Source of the DNA: Podila epigama
Taxonomy: Eukaryota > Mortierellomycota > Mortierellomycetes > Mortierellales > Mortierellaceae
Length of the DNA: 15,056 nt
NCBI GenBank assembly: GCA_015679605.1
Contig: JAAAVE010000341.1
Span: 7,068-22,123, forward strand
Direction: 5' to 3'
The position numbers and the translations under genes are program-made. Within the stretch, counting starts at the first letter, position 1; each line of letters opens with the position of its first letter. Below the pieces are notes generated by a model that did not search any database, was not told the DNA's origin, and saw nothing but the letters and a program-made list of their open reading frames with translations. Below, in pieces: positions 1-12,100 of the stretch.

Positions 1-25
1 TGTGTGTGTGTCTGGACGAATGCAG
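1..25 (+). other. 3' end of an upstream DYN1 intron
   Basis: A TG repeat (1-10) leads to gacgaatgcag, a plausible acceptor before exon a. The intron's donor and the exon(s) with the start codon are outside the window. Confidence 0.65.
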
Positions 26-150
26 GTATCCCAATGGCAAAGAAAAAGATTGCCGAACTCGAGCTCTCTCTATTGCATCTCCAACAAAACATTGAAATTC
101 CCGAGATCTCGCTCAATATCCATCCTGTCGTTCAAAGAGCCATTGACGAG
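26..150 (+). CDS. DYN1: DYN1 exon a (tail, first visible exon)
   Basis: This exon encodes residues 1-41 of the visible protein, part of the N-terminal tail (DHC_N1 region). The segment [15 protein letters not shown] is a hallmark of cytoplasmic dynein 1 heavy chains. The exon opens after ...gaatgcag and starts with the last two bases of a split codon. It ends at GAG, in phase 0, before the donor gtattc. Reading through the donor meets TAA after five codons, which supports the splice. The 5' boundary is less certain because the frame also happens to be open back to base 1 through a TG repeat. Confidence 0.82.
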
Positions 151-3100
151 GTATTCCCCGCGAGCTAAATTGAAGTGTCATTAATTTAAGCTCTTTTTTT
201 ACTTGTTCACTCAAAGAATGAGAAAGGATGAGTATATTAACGTCCCAAGCTACCAATACTGCATATTCACTCGTTTCGTATTCTGTCATCCTATCTAGTG
301 TCGAGAAGAGGGTCGCCGTGTGACAGTGGACGCATTGGATGGATCTTACTTTTCAGATTCAACGTTCCTGAACAAGCTTCAGGGGGATGTCAACGGCTGG
401 ATTAAAGAAATTCAAAAGGTTACCAAGCTCTCGAGAGACCCAGCCTCGGGTACGGCCATCCAGGAGATCAACTTTTGGCTTAGCATGGAACGAGCTTTGG
501 AGAAGATTGACGAGCAGTTGAAGAGCGATCAAATCGGTGAGCTTTTTTTTTTTTTTTTTTTTCGTGTTTGTTCACAGGATTATCAAGCAAACTCGTATCG
601 TGAACACAGTGGATACACTTCCCACCAGTATTATGCAGGCGGAGCAAGTCTAATATGTTGTATTATCTCCATATTGTATGTACTACTACTTGCTAGTGCT
701 GACCTTGGACATTCTCAAGCACGCCAAGCGTTTCCATGCTACAGTGAGTTTTATTGCCGATACTGGATTAAAGGAGGGCACAGAAAAAGGTATGCTGTGC
801 TTTGATAAACCCAATAATGGTCTCGACACGTATAATGCCGTTCACGATATGAACCATTTTCGCTAATAAATTCCCCCCTTCTATAGTTCACAAGTACAAC
901 CAGCTCATGAAGGACTTCCCGTTGAACGAGCTTCTGGCAGCGACCGATGCCAACAAAGTGCGAGATTCGCTTCTGCTCATCTTTGGTCATCTTAACAAGA
1001 AGCTAAAGCTTTCGTAAGTGGGAGAGAAAAGAATTAAAGAACCACCAAGGAATGATGATTTATCATACACTCACCATCAGCTACAACCCATCATCTGGAT
1101 CAATCATAGGCCATATCCCATTCGCCGCGCACTTCCTCTTGTAGAGGCCATCTCGAGAGACTTGAACGACCAATTGCTCAGAGTGCTCGGAAGCAGGCGT
1201 CTGATGTACATGGATTATGACGATTTTGAAAAGGCTACCGCAGGAGCTGTCGAGGTCTTCAAAACATGGGACGATCTCATCAGAGAGTTCACCAACGTCG
1301 CACGTGAGGTCACCAAAAAGCGCTCGGAAAAGTTTCTTCCCATTAAAATCAATCCAGCACACGCCAAGCTTCAGGAGCGCGTCCACTTCATCCGTAACTT
1401 TAGGAAGCAGCATGAACAGCTCCACCAGACTATCCTCAAGGTCATGACCAAACCAAGTGGTCTTTCAGCATCCAAGGCGACCTTGGAGATTGAAGAGGCC
1501 GAGAGTGTCAGCCTGAGTGATGTGAACGCAGTGGAAGAAGTGAAGCTCGCATACGAGAGTGTCAAGAACGTGGATGTTCTCGATGTTTCACATGAAGGAA
1601 CCGAAATCTGGGTCACTGCCGAGGTTTCCTACAACGAGCGTGTCTCCCGTGTCGAGAACCAGATTATTGCCCGTCTTCGTGATCGCCTTGGCATTGCCAA
1701 GAACGCCAACGAGATGTTCCGAGTCTTCTCAAAGTTCAACGCTCTCTTTGTTCGCCCCAAGATCCGTGGAGCCATTCAAGAGTACCAAACTCAGCTGATT
1801 GACAAGGTCAAGGATGATATCAAAAAGCTGCACGACAAGTTTAAGACGCAATATCGCCACTCGGATGCCTACTACATGTCCCAGCTTCGCGACTTGCCTC
1901 CTATCTCTGGCGCTATCATCTGGGCACGCCAGATTGAGCGCCAGCTCTCGACTTACATGAAGCGCGTCGAAGACGTTCTTGGCAAGGGCTGGGAGCTCTA
2001 CGCTGAGGGTCAAAAATTGCAGAGTGAGAGTAGCAGCTTCCGTAAGAAACTGGACACCCGGCCCATTTACGAGGCATGGTTCAGTGAGATTACTCGCCGA
2101 GAGCTCACTGTCTCTGGACCACTGTTCGAGATCACGCGCAACAGAGCCCAGGGCAACATGCTTCAACTCGGTGTGAACTTTGATGCTCAGGTCATTACAT
2201 TGTTCAAGGAGGTTCGTAACCTTCTCTGGCTCAAGTACCAGGTGCCTCACCAGGTCAGCATCATTGCCAAGGATGCCAAACACGTATACCCCGTCGCTGT
2301 CAGCTTGATGGAGACCATCAGGACCTACAGCCAAATGGTCAACAAGGTCCAGCGCCACAGTGAAATTGCCACACTTGTTGCCGGATATCGCAATGACGCC
2401 CAGAAAATGGTCTCCAAGGGCGTGAACCTCCGCTGGGAGCATTTCGCTAATACCTATGGTAGTGTCTCGAGCTACATGAACCCTGGCAGTTTTGCTGATG
2501 CCCGTGAGAACCGCCACATCATGTTTGTGCGCGAGTTTGCGAGTGTTGTCTCCATTTTCCAGGACAAAGTTGACTCTCTGATCGCAATCTATGATGATAT
2601 TATGAAGCTCATTGATGAGCTCCCAGTCTGTGCCTTTGTCCATTCAACCTTCTCAAACATCATCCTCAGAATTCAAAAGCTGGTATGTAAAGCCTATTCA
2701 GGTTCAGGAACTTGAATAGACGCGTCACATTCTTGACTTTTTTATTTGAAAATTGACCCAATATGTGTATCATGTTGACTAATCCAAACACCCATCGCAT
2801 TACTAGATTGATCGACTGAACCTGGAGTCATACTCAAACTTGGATCAATGGGTTGCAGAGCTGGATGCCAAGGTCGAGGCTGTGCTTGTGATCCGCTTAC
2901 AGCAGGCGATTAAGGCATGGATGCTAGAGTACCAACGTGATGACCTTGAAGAGACAGGCGACTCCCGTGATTCGACCGCCCATGGCAAGAGCAAAAAGCG
3001 CCGTACGAACCGTGAGGCTGAACGCACGTCAGCCCTCACCAAGGCCAACGAGGTGAAGCCTTCGCTCAAGGTGCTCGTCCATGAGATCCGCATCAAGAAT

Positions 3101-6100
3101 CAAGTCATGTACCTTGATCCTCCAGTCGAGCAAGCCCGTGTGAGCTGGTACAACCAGTTGCACGAGTGGCTTTCGGTTATCTGCACCTTGACCCGTATTC
3201 AGAGTTCCCGCTACGAAATTGGTCTGGCTGTCAAGGACAGCACCGAGGACTTGACCTATTCGGACTTGGTGAGATGGCTAGAAAATGTTCCAGTACTGTC
3301 TCTTTTCTGCGATGTTGAGTATCTACCAATTCTAACACATTTGACCTTTTCTTGTCATCTCGTCTGATATTCATTCATAGCTTACCAAAATTCCTGACGA
3401 CTCTTTGTCCAAGGCGTACGAAATTGTTGAGGCAAAGGTGCAGCAGGTGAAGGCATACGTTGGTATCTGGCTTCAGTACCAGTCTCTTTGGGATTTGGAG
3501 TCACAGTACATCTTCACGCTCCTCGGCGACGACCTTGCCAAGTGGCAGCAACTCCTTCTTGAAATTAAGAAGGCCCGTACTACTTTTGACAACTCTGAGA
3601 CAGAGCAGTCGTTTGGCCCAGTGGTCATTGACTACGAGCAAGTGCAGTCAAAGGTGAACGCCAAGTACGATTCGTGGCAAAGAGAGGTCCTGAACCGTTT
3701 CGGAAATATGATGGGTACATCAATGAAGGAGTTCCACAGCGCTGTCTCCAAGGCTCGCTACGACCTGGAACTTCACTCTGTCGATAGCAACTCCACCGGT
3801 GAGGCCGTGACCTTTATTACCTTTGTCCAGGATCTCAAGCGAAAGGTTGCCAAATGGGAGCAAGATGTGGACCTTTTCCGTCAAGGCCAAAAGACACTCG
3901 AACGTCAGCGCTACCAGTTCCCCAACGATTGGCTCTATTGTGATCAGATCGATGGCGAGTGGAGTGCCTTTAACGAAATTCTCAGTCGTAAGAACAATGC
4001 CATTCAGGATCAAATTGGTAAGTGCATACTTTTATCTTTAATTGTGTAACCACAAAAAAAAAAAAAAAAAGTCTTATCTGTTGACCTCCTCACTTTTGTG
4101 TGCACTAATAACATGACCATTATTTCTTATTAGCTGGTCTACAGATGAAGATTGTCACGGAAGACAAGCTTGTGGAGCAAAAGATCTCAGAGATTTTGCA
4201 AGACTGGGAAAAGAACAAGCCTGTGCAGGGCAACATCAAGCCTGACATTGCCACAAACACCCTCAACATCTTTGAAGGCAGGGTTACAAGAGTCAAGGAG
4301 GAGTTTGATATGGTGTGCCGCGCAAAGGAGGCACTGGACTTGGACCTGACCATGAATGATCGTTTGGAACCCGTCTTGGAAGAATTGCGCGACCTCAAGT
4401 CAGTCTGGAGCTCCTTGGCCAAGATCTGGCAATCGATTTTCGAGATCAAGGACACACTCTGGTCGACGGTTGTTCCCCGAAAGATCAGGACTCAGCTTGA
4501 TGCGCTTATGAACTCGACCAAGGACATGCCTAACCGCATGCGTCAATATGCTGCCTTTGAGTATGTCCAAGAGTCGCTGCGCCTCTATCTCAAGGTGAAT
4601 CCCCTCTTGACCGACCTCAAGTCTGAGGCTCTCCGGGAGCGCCACTGGCGCCAACTGTTCAAGGTTCTTCGAGTCGAGGGTCGTTTGACTATGTCTGAGA
4701 TGACCGTTGGCAACATCTGGGACCTTGACCTCAAGCGAAATGAGAGTGTTGTTCGTGATATCATTGTTGTTGCCCAAGGAGAGATGGCTCTGGAAGAGTT
4801 CTTGAAACAGGTACGAGCTTTTTTGTTGGACCTATGCTGTTTAAAATCTAACATGCTTTTTCTCTTTTTGTCTTCTACTAGGTTCGCGAGACTTGGACCA
4901 ACTATGTTTTGGATCTGGTCAACTACCAAAACAAATGCCGACTTATTCGTGGATGGGATGATCTGTTCGCCAAGTGCAGTGAGAACCTCAATTTCTTGTC
5001 TGCAATGAAACTGTCGCCTTATTACAAGGTCTTCGAAGAGGAGGCAGCTGGATGGGAAGAGAAGCTGAACCGCATCCATGTCCTGTTCGATGTCTGGATC
5101 GATGTTCAGCGTCAATGGGTGTACCTCGAGGGTATCTTCACTGGTAGCCACGATATTAAGCATCTTTTGCCCGTCGAAACTTCGAGATTCCAAAACATCA
5201 ACTCCGAGTTCCTGACTGTGATGAAGAAAGTGTACAAGTCGCCTTTTGTGCTCGATGTCCTCAACATTGCCAACATTCAAAAGTCGCTAGAACGTCTCGC
5301 CGACTTGCTTGGCAAGATCCAAAAAGCTTTGGGAGAGTATCTCGAGAGGGAGCGTTCATCCTTCCCACGTTTCTACTTTGTGGGAGACGAAGACTTGCTT
5401 GAGATCATTGGTAACAGCAAAGATGTGGTTCGCATTCAGAAGCATTTCAAGAAGATGTTTGCTGGTATCAGCAGCATCATCCTCAACGACGATGTCACCT
5501 CGGTTCTCGGAATGTCCTCCAAGGAAGGAGAGAATGTCATGTTCAAGACCCCCGTCTCCATCAAGGACAACCCTCGCATTAACGACTGGCTCACCTTGGT
5601 CGAGAAAGAGATGCGCCTGTCGCTGGCCCAGATCTTGGCTGAGTCGGTTCAGGAGATGAACTTTTTCTATTTGGCTGAAACCCTGGAGCCAACGACATTC
5701 TTGAGTTGGATCGACAAGATCCCAGACCAACTCGTCATCCTCACTGCGCAAATCATTTGGACGACTATTGTTGAGCGAGGCTTGGTGGCCATCTCGGAGT
5801 CCAGTAATCCCAACGATGACCAGCCGCTGCAGCGCTCCCTAGATTATGTCCAGAGGGCACTTAATGTTCTCGCCGACACTGTTCTTCAGGACCTGGCTCC
5901 CATCCAGCGCAAGAAGTGCGAACACTTGATTACAGACCTTGTCCACCAACGCGATGTCATCCGAGCTCTCATTCGCAACAAAGTTTCCTCGACCAAGGAC
6001 TTTGCCTGGTTGTCACAGATGCGCTTCTACTTTAACCCAAGCCACGAGGATCCTCTGCAGTGCTTGACTATCAGCATGGCCAACGCAACTTTCTTCTATG

Positions 6101-9100
6101 GCTACGAATACTTTGGTGTCACAGAGCGTCTTGTGCAGACACCTTTGACCGATCGCTGTTACTTGACGCTCATGCAGGCCTTGGAGTCTCGACTTGGAGG
6201 TTCGCCTTTTGGACCTGCAGGTACAGGAAAGACGGAGTCGGTCAAGGCGCTCGGTATCCAGCTCGGACGATTTGTCCTCGTCTTTTGCTGCGATGAAAAC
6301 TTTGACTTCCAAGCTATGGGCCGCATCTTCATTGGTTTGTCTCAGGTCGGCGCTTGGGGCTGTTTCGATGAGTTCAATCGATTGGAGGAAAGAATCTTGT
6401 CTGCAGTTTCGCAACAAGTCCAGACCATCCAGCTGGGTCTCAAAGAGGCCAAGACGAACCCCAACCACGAGATTGAGTTGGTTGGTAAGAATGTGCGTGT
6501 GAACACCAACACTGGCATCTTCATTACCATGAACCCTGGCTATGCTGGCCGTTCAAACCTGCCCGACAACTTGAAGAAGCTGTTCCGCAGCATTGCCATG
6601 ACCAAGCCAGACCGCGAGTTGATTGCTCAGGTCATGCTGTCGTCTCAAGGTTTCCGCACTTCCGAGCCATTGGCTTCCAAGGTGATTCCGTTGTTCAACT
6701 TGTGCGATGAGAAGCTGTCGCCCCAGTCTCACTACGACTTTGGTCTCCGTGCGTTGAAGAGTGTCTTGGTCAGTGCCGGTAATATGAAGCGCGACCGTTT
6801 GCAAGAAATTCGCTCAAGCAGCCCTGAGAATATTGCGGCAGAGTTTGAACGTATTTCCGAGAGCGTTCCCGAGCAAGAGATTCTGATTCAGAGTATCCGT
6901 GAGACTGTTGTCCCTAAGTTAGTTGCTGAGGATATTCCAATCTTGATGGGGTAAGTTGTTATTTTTATTGTATTGGTATTGTTATTGTTGGCCCATTATA
7001 GAGTGGAGTTCAAGGACAGTTCTGACAATGTCACTTGTACTAAATGCAATAGATTGCTAAAGGACGTCTTCCCTGGCGTGGATTATGTTCCAGTGAGTCT
7101 GCAGCCTCTTCGCAAGGCAATCAAGGATATTTGCGTCAAGCGTCGTCTCGTGGATGGTGATCTTTGGATTGAAAAGATTCTTCAGCTTTACCAAATCCAG
7201 CGCATTCACCATGGTCTCATGATGGTGGGTCCCTCGGGAAGTGGTAAATCGAATGCCTGGCAGGTCCTTCTAGCTGCATTGGAGGTGGTCGAAGGTGTGG
7301 AAGGTCAGTCTTATGTGATCGATCCAAAGGCCATGTCCAAGGAGGCCCTTTATGGTGTGTTGGATCCCACAACCCGTGAATGGACTGACGGACTCTTTAC
7401 AAATATTCTCCGCAAGATTGTGGACAATGTCCGTGGTGAGAGCACCAAGCGTCATTGGATTATCTTTGACGGAGATGTTGACCCCGAGTGGGTTGAGAAC
7501 TTGAACAGCGTCCTCGATGACAACAAACTGTTGACTTTGCCCAACGGTGAGCGTTTGAGTCTCCCACCCAACGTCCGCATCATGTTTGAGGTTGAGACCC
7601 TCAAGTACGCGACTCTGGCCACAGTCAGTCGTTGTGGTATGGTCTGGTACAGTAGTGATGTTGTTGATAGCAGCATGGTCTTTTCCAATTACTTTGCTAC
7701 CCTGCGCACTGTGCCTTTGGATGAAGTGGACGAGGAAGCCATTCCGGTGCGTCGCGTCGAAACCGAAGAGAACCGTGCCGTGTCGCCTATCTTGCTCACC
7801 CAGCAAGCCTGTGCCAATATTCTCGAGCCTCACTTCGCCGAGAACGGTTTCATTCCAAGAGCATTGGAGTATGCTAGTACCCTGGAGCATATCATGGACT
7901 TTACAACGATGCGCGTCTTGGGCACTTTGTTCTCGCTTCTCAACAAGAGTGTCCGAAATGTGATCCAATACAACAACCAACACTCGGATTTCCCAATGGC
8001 CGCCGATCAACTTGACAGCTATATCTCAAAGCGCCTGGTGTTCTCGACCATCTGGAGTTTCGCGGGAGACGCCAAGCTTGAGCTTCGCGCGCGTCTCGGC
8101 GACTTTGTGCGTGGAGTGACAACCATTGACCTTCCCACCATCGCTAATATGTCCATCATCGACTTTGACGTGAACATCAACTCTGGAGACTGGGTGCCAT
8201 GGCAGGCGAAGGTGCCTGTGGTTGAGATCGAAACACACACTGTGGCGGAAGCCGATGTGGTTATCCCAACTGTTGACACTGTTCGCCATGAAGAAGTTCT
8301 TTATTCTTGGTTGTCAGAGCACAAGCCCTTGATTTTGTGCGGTCCTCCCGGTTCAGGAAAGACCATGACCCTCTTCAGTGCTCTTCGCAAACTCCCCGAG
8401 ATGGAGGTTGTTGGTCTCAATTTCTCGAGTGCTACCACGCCCGAGTTGATTTTGAAGACATTGGAGCAGTACTGCGAATACCGAAAGACGCCCAATGGCG
8501 TTTTGCTCTCTCCAATCTTGCTTGGCCGCTGGTTGGTCGTCTTTTGTGACGAGATCAACTTGCCCTCGACTGACAAGTACGGTACCCAACGCGTCATTTC
8601 GTTTATGCGACAGCTTGTGGAGTGCGGTGGCTTTTGGCGGACGGCTGACAAGTCCTGGGTCAAGCTTGAGCGTATCCAGTTTGTGGGTGCTTGTAACCCT
8701 CCCACGGATGCTGGTCGTATCCCTCTCACGCACCGTTTCCTGCGCCATGTTCCCTTGGTCATGGTAGATTATCCCGGAGAAATTTCGCTCAAGCAGATTT
8801 ACAGCACTTTCTGCCGTGCCATGCTCAAAGTGGTGCCTTCTCTCCGTGCATACTCCGAGCCATTGACGGCGGCCATGGTGGAGCTTTATCAGTGCTCGCA
8901 GGCACACTTTGTACCTGAGATGCAGGCACACTACATCTACAGTCCTCGTGAGCTGACTCGCTGGATGCGTGGTATTTTTGAAGCCATCAAGCCGATGGAA
9001 ACACTCAGTGTTGAGGGACTCATCCGTATCTGGGCCCACGAGGCTCTCCGCTTGTTCCAGGATCGATTGGTGACCGAGGAAGAGCGTCAGTGGACAGACA

Positions 9101-12100
9101 ACGAAATTGACCGAATCGCATTGAAGCATTTCCCTGGCATTGACCGCGAGCAAGCCCTTGGACGTCCTATTCTGTACTCGAACTGGCTCTCCAAGTACTA
9201 CGTGCCCGTTGACCGTGAAGAGCTGCGCGAGTATGCTAAAGCGCGTCTTAAGGTGTTCTACGAGGAAGAGCTCGATGTTCCTCTGGCTCTCTTCAACGAT
9301 GTTCTGGACCATGTCTTGCGCATCGACAGAGTCTTCCGACAGATGCAGGGCCATATGTTGCTGATTGGTGTGAGTGGCAGTGGAAAGACAACACTGTCAC
9401 GCTTTGTCGCATGGATGAACGGTTTGAGTGTCTTCCAGATCAAGGTTCACAACAAGTATTCCGCTGCCGATTTTGATGAGGATCTACGAAATGTTCTCCG
9501 TCGGTCAGGATGCAAGGGAGAGAAGGTGTGCTTCATTCTTGATGAGTCCAATGTTCTTGACTCTGGCTTCCTGGAACGAATGAACACACTTTTGGCCAAC
9601 GCTGAGGTGCCAGGTCTGTTCGAGGGTGATGAATACGCGTCCCTGATGACCCAGTGCAAGGAGGGTGCGCAGCGTGATGGTCTGATGCTGGACTCTAGCG
9701 AAGAGCTCTACAAGTGGTTCACACAGCAGGTCATGAAGAACTTGCACGTTGTGTTCACAATGAATCCCCCAGAGGAGGGTCTGGCGTCCCGTGCGGCCAC
9801 ATCACCCGCTCTGTTCAACAGATGTGTCCTCGACTGGTTCGGCGATTGGTCCGACCAAGCCTTCTTCCAGGTTGGACACGAATTTACGAGCAGTTTGGAT
9901 CTGGATAGGCCCAACTACCATCCACCCCTCAACTTCCCTGTTGTCTACCGTAACCTCCCTGACGCACCAACTCATCGCCACGCCATTGTTAACGCGTTCG
10001 TTTATGTGCATCAGTCGCTTTATGAGGTGAACGCCAAGTTGAGCAAGAGGACTGGTCGACGCGGTTATGTGACTCCAAGACACTACCTTGACTTTATCCG
10101 TCATTATGTCCGATTGTATAATGAGAAGCGTGAGGATCTGGAGGAGCAGCAGCGTCACTTGAACGTTGGTCTTGATAAGCTCAAGGACACTGTCGTCAAG
10201 GTGGAGGAACTCCGTAAGAATCTGGCCATTAAGAAGAATGAGTTGGAGGTTAAGAATCGCCAGGCGAACGACAAGCTTCAAAAAATGGTTGCAGACCAAC
10301 AAGAGGCTGAGAAGAAGAAGGCGACGTCGATTGAGATCCAGGCGGCATTGGAGATCCAGAACCGCGAGATTGAGAAGCGCAAGGCGTTTGTGATGAGTGA
10401 CCTCGCTAATGCTGAGCCAGCGGTCTTGGAGGCCCAGCATGCCGTCAACGATATCCAGAGAAAGCAACTGGATGAGATTCGTGTGATGAGCAGTCCACCA
10501 GAGGCGGTCAAGATGGCTATGGAGTCGGTATGCACGCTTCTCGGCAACAAATTGGAAGGATGGAGGACAGTTCAAGGTATCATGCGTCGCAGTGACTTCA
10601 TTAGCAGCATTGTCAACTATGATACGGATCGCTTGATGACCCCAGCCTTGCGAGAGAAGATGAAGGCCGAATATCTGAGCAACCCCAACTATAACTTTGA
10701 AACTGTCAACCGTGCTAGTAAGGCATGTGGTCCGTTGGTGAAGTGGGTCATTGCCCAAGTGAGTTATTCCGAGATTCTTGACAAGATTGGACCTCTTCGT
10801 CAGGAGGTGCATGAGTTGGAAGAGAGTGCGCGCATGACTGTCCTTAAGGCCTCGAGCATCGAAAAGATGATTGAGGAACTCGAGAACAGTATCGCCACCT
10901 ACAAGGAAGAGTATGCGGTGCTCATCAGCGAGGTTGGATCGATCAAGAACGAGATGGAGCGTGTCAAGTCCAAGGTGGACCGAAGTGTTACATTGCTCGA
11001 GTCTCTCTCGTCGGAGAAGGTCCGTTGGGAGGCAGGAAGCCATTCCTTTGACACACAGATGGCAACTACAGTTGGAGATGTCTTGTTGTCCTCGGCTTTC
11101 CTCGCTTACGGTGGTTACTTTGACCAGCAGTACCGTGAGCTCTTGTTCCACAAGTGGGCTGACCACCTCGCGAAGGCTGGTATTCAATTCAAGGAGGACA
11201 TTTCCCTTGCAGAGTACCTGTCGACGGCGGATGACAGACTGTCGTGGACGGAGCATGCCCTGCCCGCGGACGACCTCTGTGTGGAGAACGCCATTATCCT
11301 GGAGCGCTTCAACCGTTATCCTCTCATCATTGATCCCTCTGGTCAAGCGACAACCTTCTTGATGAACGAGTACAAGGACCGTAAGATTACAGTGACTAGT
11401 TTCTTGGACGATTCGTTCCTCAAGAACTTGGAGAGTGCACTCCGTTTCGGTAACCCACTTTTGGTGCAGGATGTGGAGCATTTGGACCCCATCATGAACC
11501 CTGTTCTCAACAAGGAGCTCCGTCGTACTGGAGGACGTGTCCTCATCCGTCTTGGTAACCAAGACATTGACTTTTCGCCCGCGTTTACGTTGTTCTTGTC
11601 GACGAGGGATCCCTCTGTCAGCTTCCCTCCCGATGTCTGCAGTCGTGTGTCCTTTGTCAACTTTACGGTGACACGAGGCAGTCTTCAGAGCCAGTGTTTG
11701 AGCAAGGTGCTCAAGGCGGAGAGACCCGATGTGGATCGACGTCGCGCAGATCTGATCAAGCTCCAGGGCGAGTTTAAGGTCAAGTTGCGTCATTTGGAAA
11801 AGTCGCTTCTCCAGGCGCTTAACGAGTCCAAGGGCAATATTTTGGATGACGATAAGGTCATTGGCACGTTGGAGACACTGAAGCGTGAGGCGGCAGATGT
11901 GACACGGAAGGTAGAGGAGACAGAGGGTGTGATGCAGGAAGTGGAGCAGACGACAGCTATTTACACACCACTGGCGCACTCTTGCAGTTCCATCTTCTTT
12001 ATGATGGAACAGCTCAATCAGGTTCACCACTTTTACCAGTTCTCGCTCGACTTTTTCTCGGACATTTTCAACTATGTTCTTCACGAGAACCCCAATTTGA

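Noticed and set aside
1-25. Coding sequence continuing in frame back to base 1
   Set aside because: The translation is a TG-repeat artefact (CVCVW), and a cag acceptor lies exactly where the conserved sequence begins. A small chance remains that the exon starts earlier.
320-322. GTG as a start codon for a separate protein
   Set aside because: It sits inside exon b. The preceding codons CREEGRR continue the dynein tail back to a clean acceptor.
1729-2643. 304-codon open frame on the - strand opposite exon e
   Set aside because: It is the antisense shadow of a conserved tail exon, with no independent protein similarity visible.
4054-4070. Poly-A tract as the tail of an inserted retroelement or processed pseudogene
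   Set aside because: The intron is only 116 bp, with normal splice sites and a branch-like site, and has no target-site duplication or element sequence beside the tract.
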